Shown: positions 17,611 to 26,442 of the stretch, piece after piece
Layout: every line of letters begins with the position of its first letter
Position numbering within the stretch: position 1 is the first letter of the stretch
Assembly (NCBI GenBank): GCA_937973565.1
Contig: CALJKQ010000046.1
Coordinates: 18,604-82,603, forward strand
From: an uncultured Saprospiraceae bacterium
GTDB taxonomy: Bacteria; Bacteroidota; Bacteroidia; Chitinophagales; Saprospiraceae
Direction: 5' to 3'
Length of the DNA stretch: 64,000 bases
Notes under the pieces: model-generated
Seen by the model: only the letters and a program-made list of their open reading frames with translations
Database searches by the model: none
What the model was told of the DNA's origin: nothing
Program-made: the position numbers and the translations under genes

Positions 17611-17827
17611 GATGTCGCATTACGCGTCTCGCGTCCCGGATATCGCGTCTCCGATGGTGCGTCTCGGATATCGCATGTCGCGTCTCGGATATCGCGTGTC
17701 GCGTGTCGGATATCGCGTCTCGGATATCGCATGTCCCATGTCGCGTCTCAGCTTGCGCGTGTCGCATGTCCGATGTCGCGTCTCGGTTTGCGCATATCGC
17801 GTCTCGCGTCCCGGATAAAGCGTCTCG
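17611..17827. repeat. array of 31 degenerate 7-bp words in strict register
   Basis: The 217 bases divide exactly into 31 heptamers drawn from a small vocabulary: CGTCTCG, GATATCG, CATGTCG, CGTGTCG and close variants, with no insertion or deletion breaking the 7-bp phase. The partial words CAAAACG and TAAGTCC just upstream continue the phase. The array ends 23 bases from the prfA stop codon. A linker GTCCCAAATTAACCCA at 17572-17587 joins it to the 19-bp array. Related arrays lie at 43.2, 44.9 and 48.0 kb. Confidence 0.9.
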
Positions 17828-17850
17828 CAAATCACCAAACCATCACCCTC

Positions 17851-18921
17851 CTACCCAATCGCTTCCCCCTTCAGCTTTTCCGCATTTTCAGCCATAATCA
17901 AAGCGTCGATGATAGCATCCAGATCGCCATTCATTACGCGGTCCAAACTGTATAAGGTAAGGTTGATGCGGTGGTCCGTCAATCGGTTTTGGGGAAAGTT
18001 GTAGGTACGGATTTTATCTGAGCGGTCGCCGGTGCCTACCAGTGAACGGCGGGCTTCTTTTTGTTCGTTGTAGGTTTTTTCTTTGGCTATGTCGGTGATG
18101 CGCTGGTAGAGTTTTTGCAGGGCGATTTCCCTGTTTTTATGCTGCGACCTTGCTTCTGTACTTTCTGCTACTATGCCCGTAGGAAGGTGGGTAAAACGCA
18201 CCCCCGTTTCTACCTTGTTTACGTTCTGACCTCCTGCACCACTGGATCGGAAGGTATCAACTTTTAAGTCCTCCTTGCGGATGTCGATTTCTTCTTCTTC
18301 AAAAATAGGCATTACCACAACGGTTGCAGCTGAAGTATGTACCCTGCCTTTGGCTTCCGTCTCAGGCACTCTTTGTACTCTATGTGCGCCGGATTCAAAT
18401 TTGAGTTTACCATAAATGTCTTCTCCATGTACTTCCAAAACTACTTTGTTGTACCCGCCCACAGAACCTTCATTGGCGTCAATTACTTCTGTCTTCCAAC
18501 CTTTGGCATCAAAATAACGGGTGTACATGCGATATAGATCACCTGCAAAGATGCTGGCTTCGTCACCACCCGTGCCGGATCTGATTTCAAGAATTACATC
18601 CCGTGAATCTTCCGGATCCTTGGGCACGAGCAACCATTTAATTTTTTCTTCCAGTTCTGCCTTTTCAGCGGTCAGGGCCGATTCTTCTGCAGCAGCAATT
18701 TCGCGCATTTCAGGATCGGGATCTTTTTGCATCAGACGCGCATTTTCAAGGTTCGACAAAACCATTTTGTATGCCTGTGTTGTGCTTACAATTTCTGTGA
18801 GATCCTTGTATTCTTTGTTAATTTTGGCAAATTGTTTCTGGTCACCAATAATGGCGGGGTCCGAAAGTTTTTCTTCCAGATAATAATACCTGTCTACGAT
18901 GGCCTCCAGCTTTTCAATCAT
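17851..18921 (-). CDS. prfA: peptide chain release factor 1
   Basis: 356 residues. RF1 frees the peptide at UAG and UAA. The catalytic GGQ is at 230-232 within RSSGAGGQNVNKVETGVRFT, and the stop-codon-reading tripeptide of the P-x-T type is PET at 186-188 (RVQRVPETEAKGRVHTSAAT), which marks RF1, not RF2 (SPF). The N-terminal helices and the ENAEKLKGEAIG end are normal. Its own stop codon is TAG, which only RF1 reads. A 7-bp-word repeat array starts 23 bases downstream of the stop. Confidence 0.97.
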   Translation of the reverse strand: MIEKLEAIVDRYYYLEEKLSDPAIIGDQKQFAKINKEYKDLTEIVSTTQAYKMVLSNLENARLMQKDPDPEMREIAAAEESALTAEKAELEEKIKWLLVPKDPEDSRDVILEIRSGTGGDEASIFAGDLYRMYTRYFDAKGWKTEVIDANEGSVGGYNKVVLEVHGEDIYGKLKFESGAHRVQRVPETEAKGRVHTSAATVVVMPIFEEEEIDIRKEDLKVDTFRSSGAGGQNVNKVETGVRFTHLPTGIVAESTEARSQHKNREIALQKLYQRITDIAKEKTYNEQKEARRSLVGTGDRSDKIRTYNFPQNRLTDHRINLTLYSLDRVMNGDLDAIIDALIMAENAEKLKGEAIG

Positions 18922-18970
18922 GGTTTTTTACTTTCTTGTGGGTTATATCCCGTTTTCTGATAAATGCAAA

Positions 18971-18998
18971 TGCCCGGCATCCATTTGATTACCGGGCA
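18971..18998 (-). terminator. intrinsic terminator after the coiled-coil protein gene
   Basis: TGCCCGG / CCGGGCA stem (7 bp, 14-base loop), 23 bases past the stop of the minus-strand gene ending at 19022, with a moderately T-rich tail. Confidence 0.55.
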
Positions 18999-19021
18999 TT
19001 AAAAGTTTATAGGAAAAAAAC

Positions 19022-20560
19022 CTAAGCTTCTTTCTCTGATTCCTTCTCTGATTCTTTCTCTTTGTTGTCGTCTGATGAAGAGAAAGATTCGATGGCCTGC
19101 TCTACCTTGTCTTCGAGGGCATCCATCTTTTCTTCAACCGCATCGGTAAAGGCTTCAACCTTCTCTTTGGTAATGCCCAGCTTATTGCCAACGGTCTCCA
19201 ACACAGATTCTACCTTGTCTTCGGCAACATCCATTTTGTCATCCAGACTGTCCACCGCTTTTTCGATTCTGTCTTCAGCAACCTCAGCTACTGCTTTCAC
19301 GGTATCAACCACGTCTTCAAAGGTATCGGTAAGGCTTTCTTTCATTGAATCGATGAATGATTCTTTTTTGCCTCCCTTGGCCACTTTGATTCTGGCAGCT
19401 GCATTCTCCAAAAGATCTGACATGGTCTCACGTTCTTCTTTGGCTGCCTCTATGCTAGTGGCAATTTTCTGCTTAACCACTTCTTTGGCTTCATTTCTCT
19501 TTTCCTCCGTTGCCTTGCGCTGCTCATCTCTCGTCATGCGGTCTTCCAATTCCTTTTTGACCTTATACATGTCCTGCAGTTTGTCATTCTTGGAGTTAAT
19601 GCGCTCCTCCAGCATTTTTAGTTTTGCTTTGCGGATCTGCATTTCCAGCTGACCATCGGTTTGCTCGATCTTTTTCACCTGGAAGTCCAGATCTTGTTTA
19701 TCTCGCTGTATGGATTTTTCCATCTTGCCAATGGTGTCCACAAGACCGTCATATCTGGCCTGCAACCTCGACTTGTCGTGCTCTCTGTTGCTTGGACCTC
19801 CGGCCGGCTTTTTGTCTTTCAAGGCCTTGAAGGTGCCGTCCAGCTTGTCCCAAACGTTCTTTCGATCGTCTTTTGTCATCTGGGCTTTGTAATACTTCTC
19901 CTGAATGGACTTCATTTGCTCAAACAGGGGCTTAAGACCCAAACCTTTCTCCAGCTTTTCTTCGATCTCACGGATCTCTTCCATGAACTTGGCAGAAACC
20001 TCGGCTGATGTTTTTTCAAATTCATTCTGGAGGTTCTTTTTAAGGTCTTTCAACTTATCGAAAAGAATGTTAGTCCTCTCTTTGAGTATGGCTGAATGTT
20101 CTTTGAAAAGATTCTGGTCTTTGACCTGGTCTTGTACTTTGGCCCAGAAGCTTTTGGCATCGGCCCACAACTTGTCGTCATATTCCGACAACTTGTCAAT
20201 TTTATCTTTCAACTCATCCAGCTCTGTTTTATACATTTCGTACAACTTGGCAGACAGCACTACAAAATGCCATTCGGCCTGTGCCCTGCTGATGAGGTCT
20301 GTTCTTTCAACTTTAATGTCATCCGGCAGTAAACTTTCGCTTACAGATAGCGGACGCTCGATTACCTGGTGGGGTTGTGGAAAATCAACGGGTTTTCCTT
20401 CTCTCCACAAATCCAGCAAAGACTGGTAAAATTCTTCGGTGGCTACTTCCAGCGGAAATACATACAACATTACTTTGTTGTCTCTTTCCAAAAGCTCCAT
20501 TGCCAGCAGGATTTTCTCATTTTGGGCATTTTCTCCCCACAGAACTACTTTCGTTTTCAT
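19022..20560 (-). CDS. large coiled-coil cytoplasmic protein with apolipoprotein-like C-terminus, function unknown
   Basis: 512 residues. A globular N-terminus (1-95) begins MKTKVVLWGENAQNEKILLA and has a strand/helix pattern. Residues 100-395 are highly charged, heptad-like coiled coil, broken near 248 by a KPAGGPSNRE turn. Residues 395-490 are repeating amphipathic helices rich in Glu, Asp, Val and Lys (DTFEDVVDTVKAVAEVAE, VAEDKVESVLETVGNKLG, ALEDKVEQAIESF), like those of apolipoproteins or LEA proteins. The end is an acidic Ser/Glu/Lys tail. No signal peptide. It might be a scaffold or membrane-surface protein; this is inference and no family is recognised. Confidence 0.75.
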   Translation of the reverse strand: MKTKVVLWGENAQNEKILLAMELLERDNKVMLYVFPLEVATEEFYQSLLDLWREGKPVDFPQPHQVIERPLSVSESLLPDDIKVERTDLISRAQAEWHFVVLSAKLYEMYKTELDELKDKIDKLSEYDDKLWADAKSFWAKVQDQVKDQNLFKEHSAILKERTNILFDKLKDLKKNLQNEFEKTSAEVSAKFMEEIREIEEKLEKGLGLKPLFEQMKSIQEKYYKAQMTKDDRKNVWDKLDGTFKALKDKKPAGGPSNREHDKSRLQARYDGLVDTIGKMEKSIQRDKQDLDFQVKKIEQTDGQLEMQIRKAKLKMLEERINSKNDKLQDMYKVKKELEDRMTRDEQRKATEEKRNEAKEVVKQKIATSIEAAKEERETMSDLLENAAARIKVAKGGKKESFIDSMKESLTDTFEDVVDTVKAVAEVAEDRIEKAVDSLDDKMDVAEDKVESVLETVGNKLGITKEKVEAFTDAVEEKMDALEDKVEQAIESFSSSDDNKEKESEKESEKEA

Positions 20561-20628
20561 TTTTTACTTGTCAGTTAAATAATCATAATATATACTCACG
20601 GCAGAATACGATCTGCTACTGCAAAAAC

Positions 20629-21630
20629 TTAGCCAATTAGCTTATGTTTTATTAAAAATTTTACAATTTGAATGGCATTGGTGGCAGCTCCCTTTCTCAG
20701 GTTATCTGCTACTATCCACATATTCAACGTATTTGGAGCCGATTCATCCCTGCGGATCCGACCTACAAAAACTTCATTTTTATTTTTAGCAAAAAGTGGC
20801 ATCGGATATTCAAACTTGCCCGGATCATCCAAAACCACAATTCCCTCCGTTTCTTTCAACAACTTTCTTACCTCTTCGAGTTCAAAATCGTTGCTAAATG
20901 TCACATTTACACTCTCAGAATGCCCGCCATTGACCGGCACCCTCACCGCCGTAGCCGAGACTTTGATGTTGGGATCCGAAAGAATTTTGCAGGTTTCGTT
21001 GACCAGCTTCATTTCTTCTTTGGTATACCCATTTTCGGTAAATACATCGCACTGTGGTATGCAATTTTCAAAAATAGGATAGTGATATGCCATCTGGGAC
21101 TTGTCCAGGGGCTTTCCATCCCTTTCGGCTTCGTATTGGGCAACCGCTTTGGCACCCGTACCGGTAAAAGACTGGTAGGTAGATACCACAACCCTTTGAA
21201 TACCATACCTTTTGTGCAAGGGGGCCAATGCCATCACCATCTGAATGGTACTACAGTTGGGATTGGCAATGATCTTGTCTTCACGGGTCAAAGCCCCGGC
21301 ATTGATTTCGGGCACCACCAGCTTTTTGTCTTTATCCATCCGCCAGGCCGATGAGTTGTCTACCACTGTACACCCCACTGCTGCAAATTTTGGTGCCCAT
21401 TCCAGGGAAACCGATCCTCCGGCAGAAAAAATGGCTACATCCGGGCGGGCAGCTACCGCTTCTTCCATGCTCATGATGATGTAGGGCTTGCCCATGAAGT
21501 GGATCGTTTTACCTACCGACTTCTCACTGGCTACCGGCATGTAGGTAGTGATAGGAAGCTGTTCTTCTTCCAATACCTGGTTCATTACGGTGCCAACCAG
21601 ACCGGTTACGCCTACAACTGCTAACTTCAT
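20629..21630 (-). CDS. asd: aspartate-semialdehyde dehydrogenase
   Basis: 333 residues. It makes aspartate semialdehyde for lysine/diaminopimelate, threonine and methionine synthesis. The N-terminal NADP-binding motif is VVGVTGLVGTVM; the catalytic Cys126 sits in ANPNCSTIQMVMAL; the substrate-binding region includes RVPVNGGHSESVNVTF, and the C-terminus has VADNLRKGAATNAIQI. The length and motifs are of the usual bacterial type. It is divergent from the lamin-tail protein gene. Confidence 0.96.
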   Translation of the reverse strand: MKLAVVGVTGLVGTVMNQVLEEEQLPITTYMPVASEKSVGKTIHFMGKPYIIMSMEEAVAARPDVAIFSAGGSVSLEWAPKFAAVGCTVVDNSSAWRMDKDKKLVVPEINAGALTREDKIIANPNCSTIQMVMALAPLHKRYGIQRVVVSTYQSFTGTGAKAVAQYEAERDGKPLDKSQMAYHYPIFENCIPQCDVFTENGYTKEEMKLVNETCKILSDPNIKVSATAVRVPVNGGHSESVNVTFSNDFELEEVRKLLKETEGIVVLDDPGKFEYPMPLFAKNKNEVFVGRIRRDESAPNTLNMWIVADNLRKGAATNAIQIVKFLIKHKLIG

Positions 21631-21693
21631 TGAATCGATGTATTTTTTGCCTTTACTGCTCCGTCATGCGACCGGGAACGAAAAAAAGTGGCG

Positions 21694-21701
21694 CAAATAT
21701 A
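21694..21701 (-). promoter_or_regulatory. -7 promoter box upstream of asd
   Basis: TATATTTG on the minus strand in the divergent region between asd and the surface protein gene, giving a leader of about 60 bases. Confidence 0.3.
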
Positions 21702-21734
21702 GGATTTGCCGCAAAAATTTATTAATTTTATTCC

Positions 21735-24308
21735 ATGAGAAATAACGTACTGCTACTTTTAGTATTGCACGTTGTCTCCCTGAACGCTCAGTTTTTCGAT
21801 AGCTTTAATGATGGAGACTTCGTCGCCAACCCTAAATGGTTGGGAAACAACACATTATTCACAGTAGATGCCCAAAACAAGCTGCGGCTCAATGCCCCGG
21901 CAGGCGGTGTGGCGTATTTATACACCCAATTGGTCTACCCCGACAGTTTTACGGCAGAATTTGAGCTGCAACTGGAGTTTAGTCCCAGCGCCTCTAATTT
22001 TGCCCGCGTCTATTTTGCCGCCGAATCAGCGAATCCCGTCGAAGGAAGGTCCTATTTTGTGCAGGCAGGGGAAAATGGCAGCCTCGATGCCCTCCGGCTC
22101 TACCGAAGTGAAAATGGCCAGACAACCTTGCTGGCCTCGGGAAAAGAAGGTGCTCTGGCGTCTGACCCGGCTGCAGCCAGGGTTAAAATTACATTTAACA
22201 AAGAAGGACAGCTATCCTGCAAGGCAGATTACGACTTCAATGGCAGTTATGAAGACACCTTTACGGCCCTGGATCCATCATTTAACCCTTCATCCTTTGC
22301 TTTTTTTGGTGTGGAATGCACATTTACAGCCAGCCGCAAGGACAAGTTTGTTTTCGACAACCTGGGTATCAAGGCGCTGATAGCCGATACCAGAGCTCCT
22401 TCTGCCATGGAAGCCTCAATCAAGGACAACAACCGAATTGAAATCGTTTTTGATGAACCGGTTACCGACGTAAGTGCGCTCAAGCCCACCAATTACCTCC
22501 TTTCCGGTGCTTTGCGGCCCAATGCCCTGGATTTCAACGGCAGCAATGATCGAATACAGCTTACCTTCAACCAGGGTCTGCCGGATGAAGACACGCTTCT
22601 GCTTTCTATTTCAGGCATCACGGATCTTGTGGGCAATATAGCTTCTCAACAAATATTAAAACTTATTTACCGAAGAGCGCCCAAACCGGGAGAACTCGTG
22701 CTTTCTGAAATATTGTTTGATCCTTTTGTCAATCATAGCGATTTTATCGAGGTGTTCAATGCGGGTAACAAAGCTCTATACCTCGATAGCCTGCGAATTA
22801 CCAATGGACTCAGTGGACAAGCAGTATGGCTTTTGGACAAACAGCCCTTGCTTCCGGGCACATTTAGGGCGTACACACCCAATGTAAGTCAGCTCGTAGA
22901 AACCTACAGGGTCGACTTCAACGCAGAAGTTTTCCAACAGGGGCTGCCGGCTTTCAACAACGACAAGGGCAATATCACCATCGCTACTTCCAGGGGTATT
23001 TTGCTCGATAGTTTTACATATACCGCAGAACTCCACACCCTCGATGAAGGCGAAAATCCGGAAGGTGTAAGCCTTGAAAAAGCACATTTATCTGCCTTTG
23101 AAAACGTGGCCAACTGGGTTTCCGGGTCTGCTGTTTCTCTGTCCGCCAGTCCGGGTTCTGCCAATGTGGTAAGTCTTGACAAAACGGCTCCTTCCGTCAT
23201 AAAAGTACAATCACTTTCCAACACTTCGGTCCGAATAACGTTGGACGATATTATCCGTATTCCACAGTCCACTGCATTCCGGGTTTATGAAGATTTGCAA
23301 GGTGAATTGGTGATCCGTCAGCTGACTATCCAAAAAAATGTTGTTGAACTTTATCTGGCCTCTTCTTTGTTGCCTATATCTACTTATCAATTGACAGTCA
23401 ATGGCTTGAATGATAAAAATGGCAATACCCTTCGCGATACCACCGTCACTTTTGCCTTTGGCGATAAACCGCAACCGGGCAACCTCGTATTAAGTGAGGT
23501 CCTTTTTTATCCTCCTACAGGGATATCTGATTTTGTGGAAGTGTACAATGCTACCCAAAAGAACCTTCAACTGCAGGGCGTTGTCATTGTCAATGAAGAC
23601 AACGGACAATCAGACAGTATTGCCGAACATTATATCTTGCCGGCAGGCCATTATGTTGCCATTTCCTCTGATACATTGGCCATCAAATCGGCCTATCCTT
23701 GTCCACCTGAGGCCCAATTTTTGGAAAACGAGCTGCCCGCACTCAATGCCGATGTGGGTATTTTACAGCTTTTCAACACAACGGGAGATTTGCTCGATTC
23801 TTTTGCCTATTCCGAAGAACGCCACCATGTGCTCATTGACAAAGTTGACCGCAAAGGTGTAAGTTTGGAAAAAATAGTGTTACAGCCCTTTGAAAACAGT
23901 CCCTTTAACTGGGCATCTTCCTCACAGGCAGGGGCTTATGCCAGTCCGGGCTACCAAAACAGCAATTATTTTTCAGGAGTTGCGAGCGAAGAAATGGTCA
24001 GCTTGCCTAAAAAAATATTTTCTCCCAATCAGGATGGCCAGGATGACCTCCTTGTTCTTCAATACAGCCTGCAAAAAGCCGGTTTTGTGGCAAGTCTCGA
24101 CGTTTACAGTTCCGATGGTTACAAAGTAAAAAACCTGACAAACAACGAGTTATTGGGTCAAACCGGCATTATAACCTGGGATGGTACCAACGACCATGGA
24201 AAGCCCGAAATGCTGGGCATCTACATCATTACAGGCACGCTGTTTCATCCTGATGGTCAGGTGATAAGGGTAAAAAAAGATTGTGTACTTGCGGATTTTA
24301 TTGACTAA
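21735..24308 (+). CDS. secreted lamin-tail-domain surface protein with T9SS C-terminal domain
   Basis: 857 residues. Signal peptide MRNNVLLLLVLHVVSLNA then Q. Residues 20-215 form a concanavalin-like sandwich (FFDSFNDGDF, FVFDNLGIKA). Two bacterial Ig-like segments (about 222-315 and 490-575; NRIEIVFDEPVTDVSALKP) alternate with two lamin-tail domains (about 320-470 and 580-745; LVLSEILFDPFVNHSDFIEV and LVLSEVLFYPPTGISDFVEV). The C-terminal 90 residues (FSPNQDGQDDLLVLQYSL, YIITGTLFHPDGQVIRVKK) are of the FlgD/gliding-motility-associated C-terminal type, a T9SS sorting signal. Such proteins are usually exported and kept on the surface; a ligand is not known. Confidence 0.85.
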   Translation: MRNNVLLLLVLHVVSLNAQFFDSFNDGDFVANPKWLGNNTLFTVDAQNKLRLNAPAGGVAYLYTQLVYPDSFTAEFELQLEFSPSASNFARVYFAAESANPVEGRSYFVQAGENGSLDALRLYRSENGQTTLLASGKEGALASDPAAARVKITFNKEGQLSCKADYDFNGSYEDTFTALDPSFNPSSFAFFGVECTFTASRKDKFVFDNLGIKALIADTRAPSAMEASIKDNNRIEIVFDEPVTDVSALKPTNYLLSGALRPNALDFNGSNDRIQLTFNQGLPDEDTLLLSISGITDLVGNIASQQILKLIYRRAPKPGELVLSEILFDPFVNHSDFIEVFNAGNKALYLDSLRITNGLSGQAVWLLDKQPLLPGTFRAYTPNVSQLVETYRVDFNAEVFQQGLPAFNNDKGNITIATSRGILLDSFTYTAELHTLDEGENPEGVSLEKAHLSAFENVANWVSGSAVSLSASPGSANVVSLDKTAPSVIKVQSLSNTSVRITLDDIIRIPQSTAFRVYEDLQGELVIRQLTIQKNVVELYLASSLLPISTYQLTVNGLNDKNGNTLRDTTVTFAFGDKPQPGNLVLSEVLFYPPTGISDFVEVYNATQKNLQLQGVVIVNEDNGQSDSIAEHYILPAGHYVAISSDTLAIKSAYPCPPEAQFLENELPALNADVGILQLFNTTGDLLDSFAYSEERHHVLIDKVDRKGVSLEKIVLQPFENSPFNWASSSQAGAYASPGYQNSNYFSGVASEEMVSLPKKIFSPNQDGQDDLLVLQYSLQKAGFVASLDVYSSDGYKVKNLTNNELLGQTGIITWDGTNDHGKPEMLGIYIITGTLFHPDGQVIRVKKDCVLADFID

Positions 24309-24367
24309 TTTTACGTAACCATTGCTTCGGGCAGATCAGACCGTGTCGTAAGGCATAAAACCTGATT

Positions 24368-25363
24368 TTGTTCCGGATTTTTGGTCAAAATTTTATAAAC
24401 ACAATTTCAGAAAAACTGAAGACCCTCCTCAATCATCGGTTGGTTCATTACGGCTTCATGCTCACTATGCTGCTGTTCATCGCTTTGATCATAGCCGGAC
24501 CCGAAGTCTTTTTTGTAAAGCAGTTATCAGCATATTTGCTGCACATCATGCTGGGACTTTTTGCCCTGGGTTTTTTGTTTTTATTCACTGGCTTTGAAAA
24601 GCTCATGCTCATGAGTTTTGCTGCCTGTGCTGTACTATGCGTGTTTATCAAAAACCAAAGCAACGGTGAACTGGTTTATCCCAAAGACAATTATTCCGAA
24701 AAAATTTCGGTCTGCCATATCAACCTGAGTAATGTGTATGAGGATGGTGCCATGATAGACCAACTCAAGAAAACAAATGTTGATTTGATTTCTTTCCAGG
24801 AGTTGACTCCCGAATGGGCGGGCATCCTGCAATCTGCACTGACTGCCAACTATCCGCACAGCTACCAATCGGTTAGAATCGATCCCTATGGCAAGGCATT
24901 TTATTCCAGATACCCCATACGCATAACCGATACCCTCAGTGGATCCTTTGCACTCGACATCGCTTTGGAGGTGATCAAAAACGGACAGAGTTATAACCTG
25001 GTTTCCACCTACCTCACCCCATCGCTAAACAGCAACAGCCTCACACTTGCCAGGACTCAAATGAAAAACATCAGCCAATACGTATTGGCACACCCCAAAA
25101 AAACGATCGTTTTGGGAGAGTTCAACATGGTGTACTGGTCAGATGAAATCCGACAATTCAGAGAAACAACCCACTTGCGCAATTCCAGGAAAGATGTAAT
25201 TCCTGCCTCTTTAAGGGTGCCTTTCGATCATGTCTTTTACGCGGAAGACCTGCAATGTGTAGCGCTCAAAGACCTCATGTTGTCGCGCAAAGACAGGATG
25301 GGCGTTTTCGCTGCTTTCCAACAAAATTTGGATCCTACCAAGGCTTCTCACAAATTTTATTGA
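24368..25363 (+). CDS. membrane-anchored endonuclease/exonuclease/phosphatase-fold protein
   Basis: About 331 residues from a TTG at 24368. The only nearby ATG start, at 24458, lies just before the first membrane helix, so the start is uncertain. Three hydrophobic helices lie at about 30-100. Then an EEP-like domain: SVCHINLSNVYEDG, DLISFQELTPEW (metal-binding Glu), FYSRYPI, LGEFNMVYWSDE (the usual GDFN is GEFN here) and VPFDHVFY (usual D-H pair). The fold covers nucleases, phosphatases and sphingomyelinases; the substrate is not predictable. Its stop overlaps the next start by one base, so it is coupled to the GNAT gene. Confidence 0.75.
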   Translation: MFRIFGQNFINTISEKLKTLLNHRLVHYGFMLTMLLFIALIIAGPEVFFVKQLSAYLLHIMLGLFALGFLFLFTGFEKLMLMSFAACAVLCVFIKNQSNGELVYPKDNYSEKISVCHINLSNVYEDGAMIDQLKKTNVDLISFQELTPEWAGILQSALTANYPHSYQSVRIDPYGKAFYSRYPIRITDTLSGSFALDIALEVIKNGQSYNLVSTYLTPSLNSNSLTLARTQMKNISQYVLAHPKKTIVLGEFNMVYWSDEIRQFRETTHLRNSRKDVIPASLRVPFDHVFYAEDLQCVALKDLMLSRKDRMGVFAAFQQNLDPTKASHKFY

Positions 25364-25818
25364 TGGACATCCATTTCAACCATTGTGCCTTCCACGATTT
25401 ATCGGCACAGAAACTTTACGAAATTCTTCAGCTCAGACTCGAAGTTTTTGTGGTAGAACAAAACTGCCCCTATCAGGACCTCGACGGCAAAGACCAACAG
25501 AGTACCCACATCTGGGGGACCTCCCCCTCCGGTCAAATGGTTTGCTACTGCAGGGTATTACCACCGGAGGTATCCTATGCCGGCTATGCTTCCATTGGAA
25601 GGGTCATTACTTCGTTGGATGTCAGGGGAACCGGGGCGGGTAAAAAACTAATGTTATATGCCATCGATCTGGCTCATCGGCTGTATCCGGACATAAACAT
25701 TAAAATATCCGCTCAATGCTACGCACTGCCTTTTTATGAAGCGCTGGGCTTTGTACCGGTAGGAGAAGAATACATGGAAGACGACATTCCCCACAAAGCC
25801 ATGATTTTGTATTCGTGA
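25363..25818 (+). CDS. ElaA-like GNAT acetyltransferase
   Basis: 151 residues from the ATG at 25363, which overlaps the previous stop (TGATG). ElaA-type features are FHDLSAQKLYEILQLRLEVF and VEQNCPYQDLDGKDQQSTHI, then the acetyl-CoA loop GRVITSLDVRGTGAGKKLML (R/Q-x-x-G-x-G/A-like) and FYEALGFVPVGEEYMEDDIP. It probably acetylates a small molecule or protein amine; the substrate is unknown for the family in general. Convergent and directly abutting the rhomboid gene (no base between the two stops). Confidence 0.87.
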   Translation: MDIHFNHCAFHDLSAQKLYEILQLRLEVFVVEQNCPYQDLDGKDQQSTHIWGTSPSGQMVCYCRVLPPEVSYAGYASIGRVITSLDVRGTGAGKKLMLYAIDLAHRLYPDINIKISAQCYALPFYEALGFVPVGEEYMEDDIPHKAMILYS

Positions 25819-26364
25819 TTATCTTTTTGAGGTAAAACCAAAAACGGCACCACAAGCACCACCCAGTACATGCGCAAATTGAGAAACACCATCGTCCCAC
25901 ATCCCGTTAATTATTTCCTTGCCAATAAACAATAAGGCAATTAAGATGAAGGTGAGCGGTATCTGTCCGTCCTCTACATTGGTAAACGATACAAGAACAA
26001 TGAGCATAAACACAATACCACTGGCTCCAATCAGGCCGGTAGGTAAAAATAAAATGTTGAGTATCGCCGTAATCACTGCTGTGGCTACCAACATAATAAG
26101 GGTCTTGCCAGATCCATATTTTTCTTCAACAATGGGGCCGAGCAACAATACAAATGTCATATTGCCCAACAAATGTTCCATCGATACATGACCCGCTATA
26201 TGACTGACCAGGCGGAACAGTGCTACCGGATTCCAAATGTTGGTTTCATTGTAAAGGGTAAACAACTTCATCATGGAATTTCCCGTCATCCTGTCCAAAA
26301 AATATACAAAAGTACAGATCAGAGCATACGACAATATGACCGGTGAATTGTATTTTAGCCTCAT
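25819..26364 (-). CDS. rhomboid-family intramembrane serine protease
   Basis: 181 residues with six hydrophobic segments. The catalytic pair is visible: Ser115 in GASGIVF and His165 in FAHVLGGACGAVFGF, plus the family's RLVSHIAGHVSMEHLLGNM segment with the H-x-x-x-H-x-x-x-N pattern. The frame stays open upstream to 27153, but that part is antisense to the helicase gene and looks non-membrane, so the start is set at the ATG at 26364 before the first helix. Its role could be regulated cleavage of membrane proteins; the target is unknown. Confidence 0.88.
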   Translation of the reverse strand: MRLKYNSPVILSYALICTFVYFLDRMTGNSMMKLFTLYNETNIWNPVALFRLVSHIAGHVSMEHLLGNMTFVLLLGPIVEEKYGSGKTLIMLVATAVITAILNILFLPTGLIGASGIVFMLIVLVSFTNVEDGQIPLTFILIALLFIGKEIINGMWDDGVSQFAHVLGGACGAVFGFTSKR

Positions 26365-26442
26365 TAATCCCAATTTTAATTGGCCCAAAAATAAACCAAA
26401 AAAGTCATTTCGATATTGTAGTCCTGTCATCCGATATACCAA

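Noticed and set aside
17594..17955. Several overlapping open frames of 60-110 codons on both strands in the repeat region, rich in Arg, Ser, Asp and His
   Set aside because: They are products of a stop-poor 7-bp repeat; open in many frames at once, no family-like composition, no promoter.
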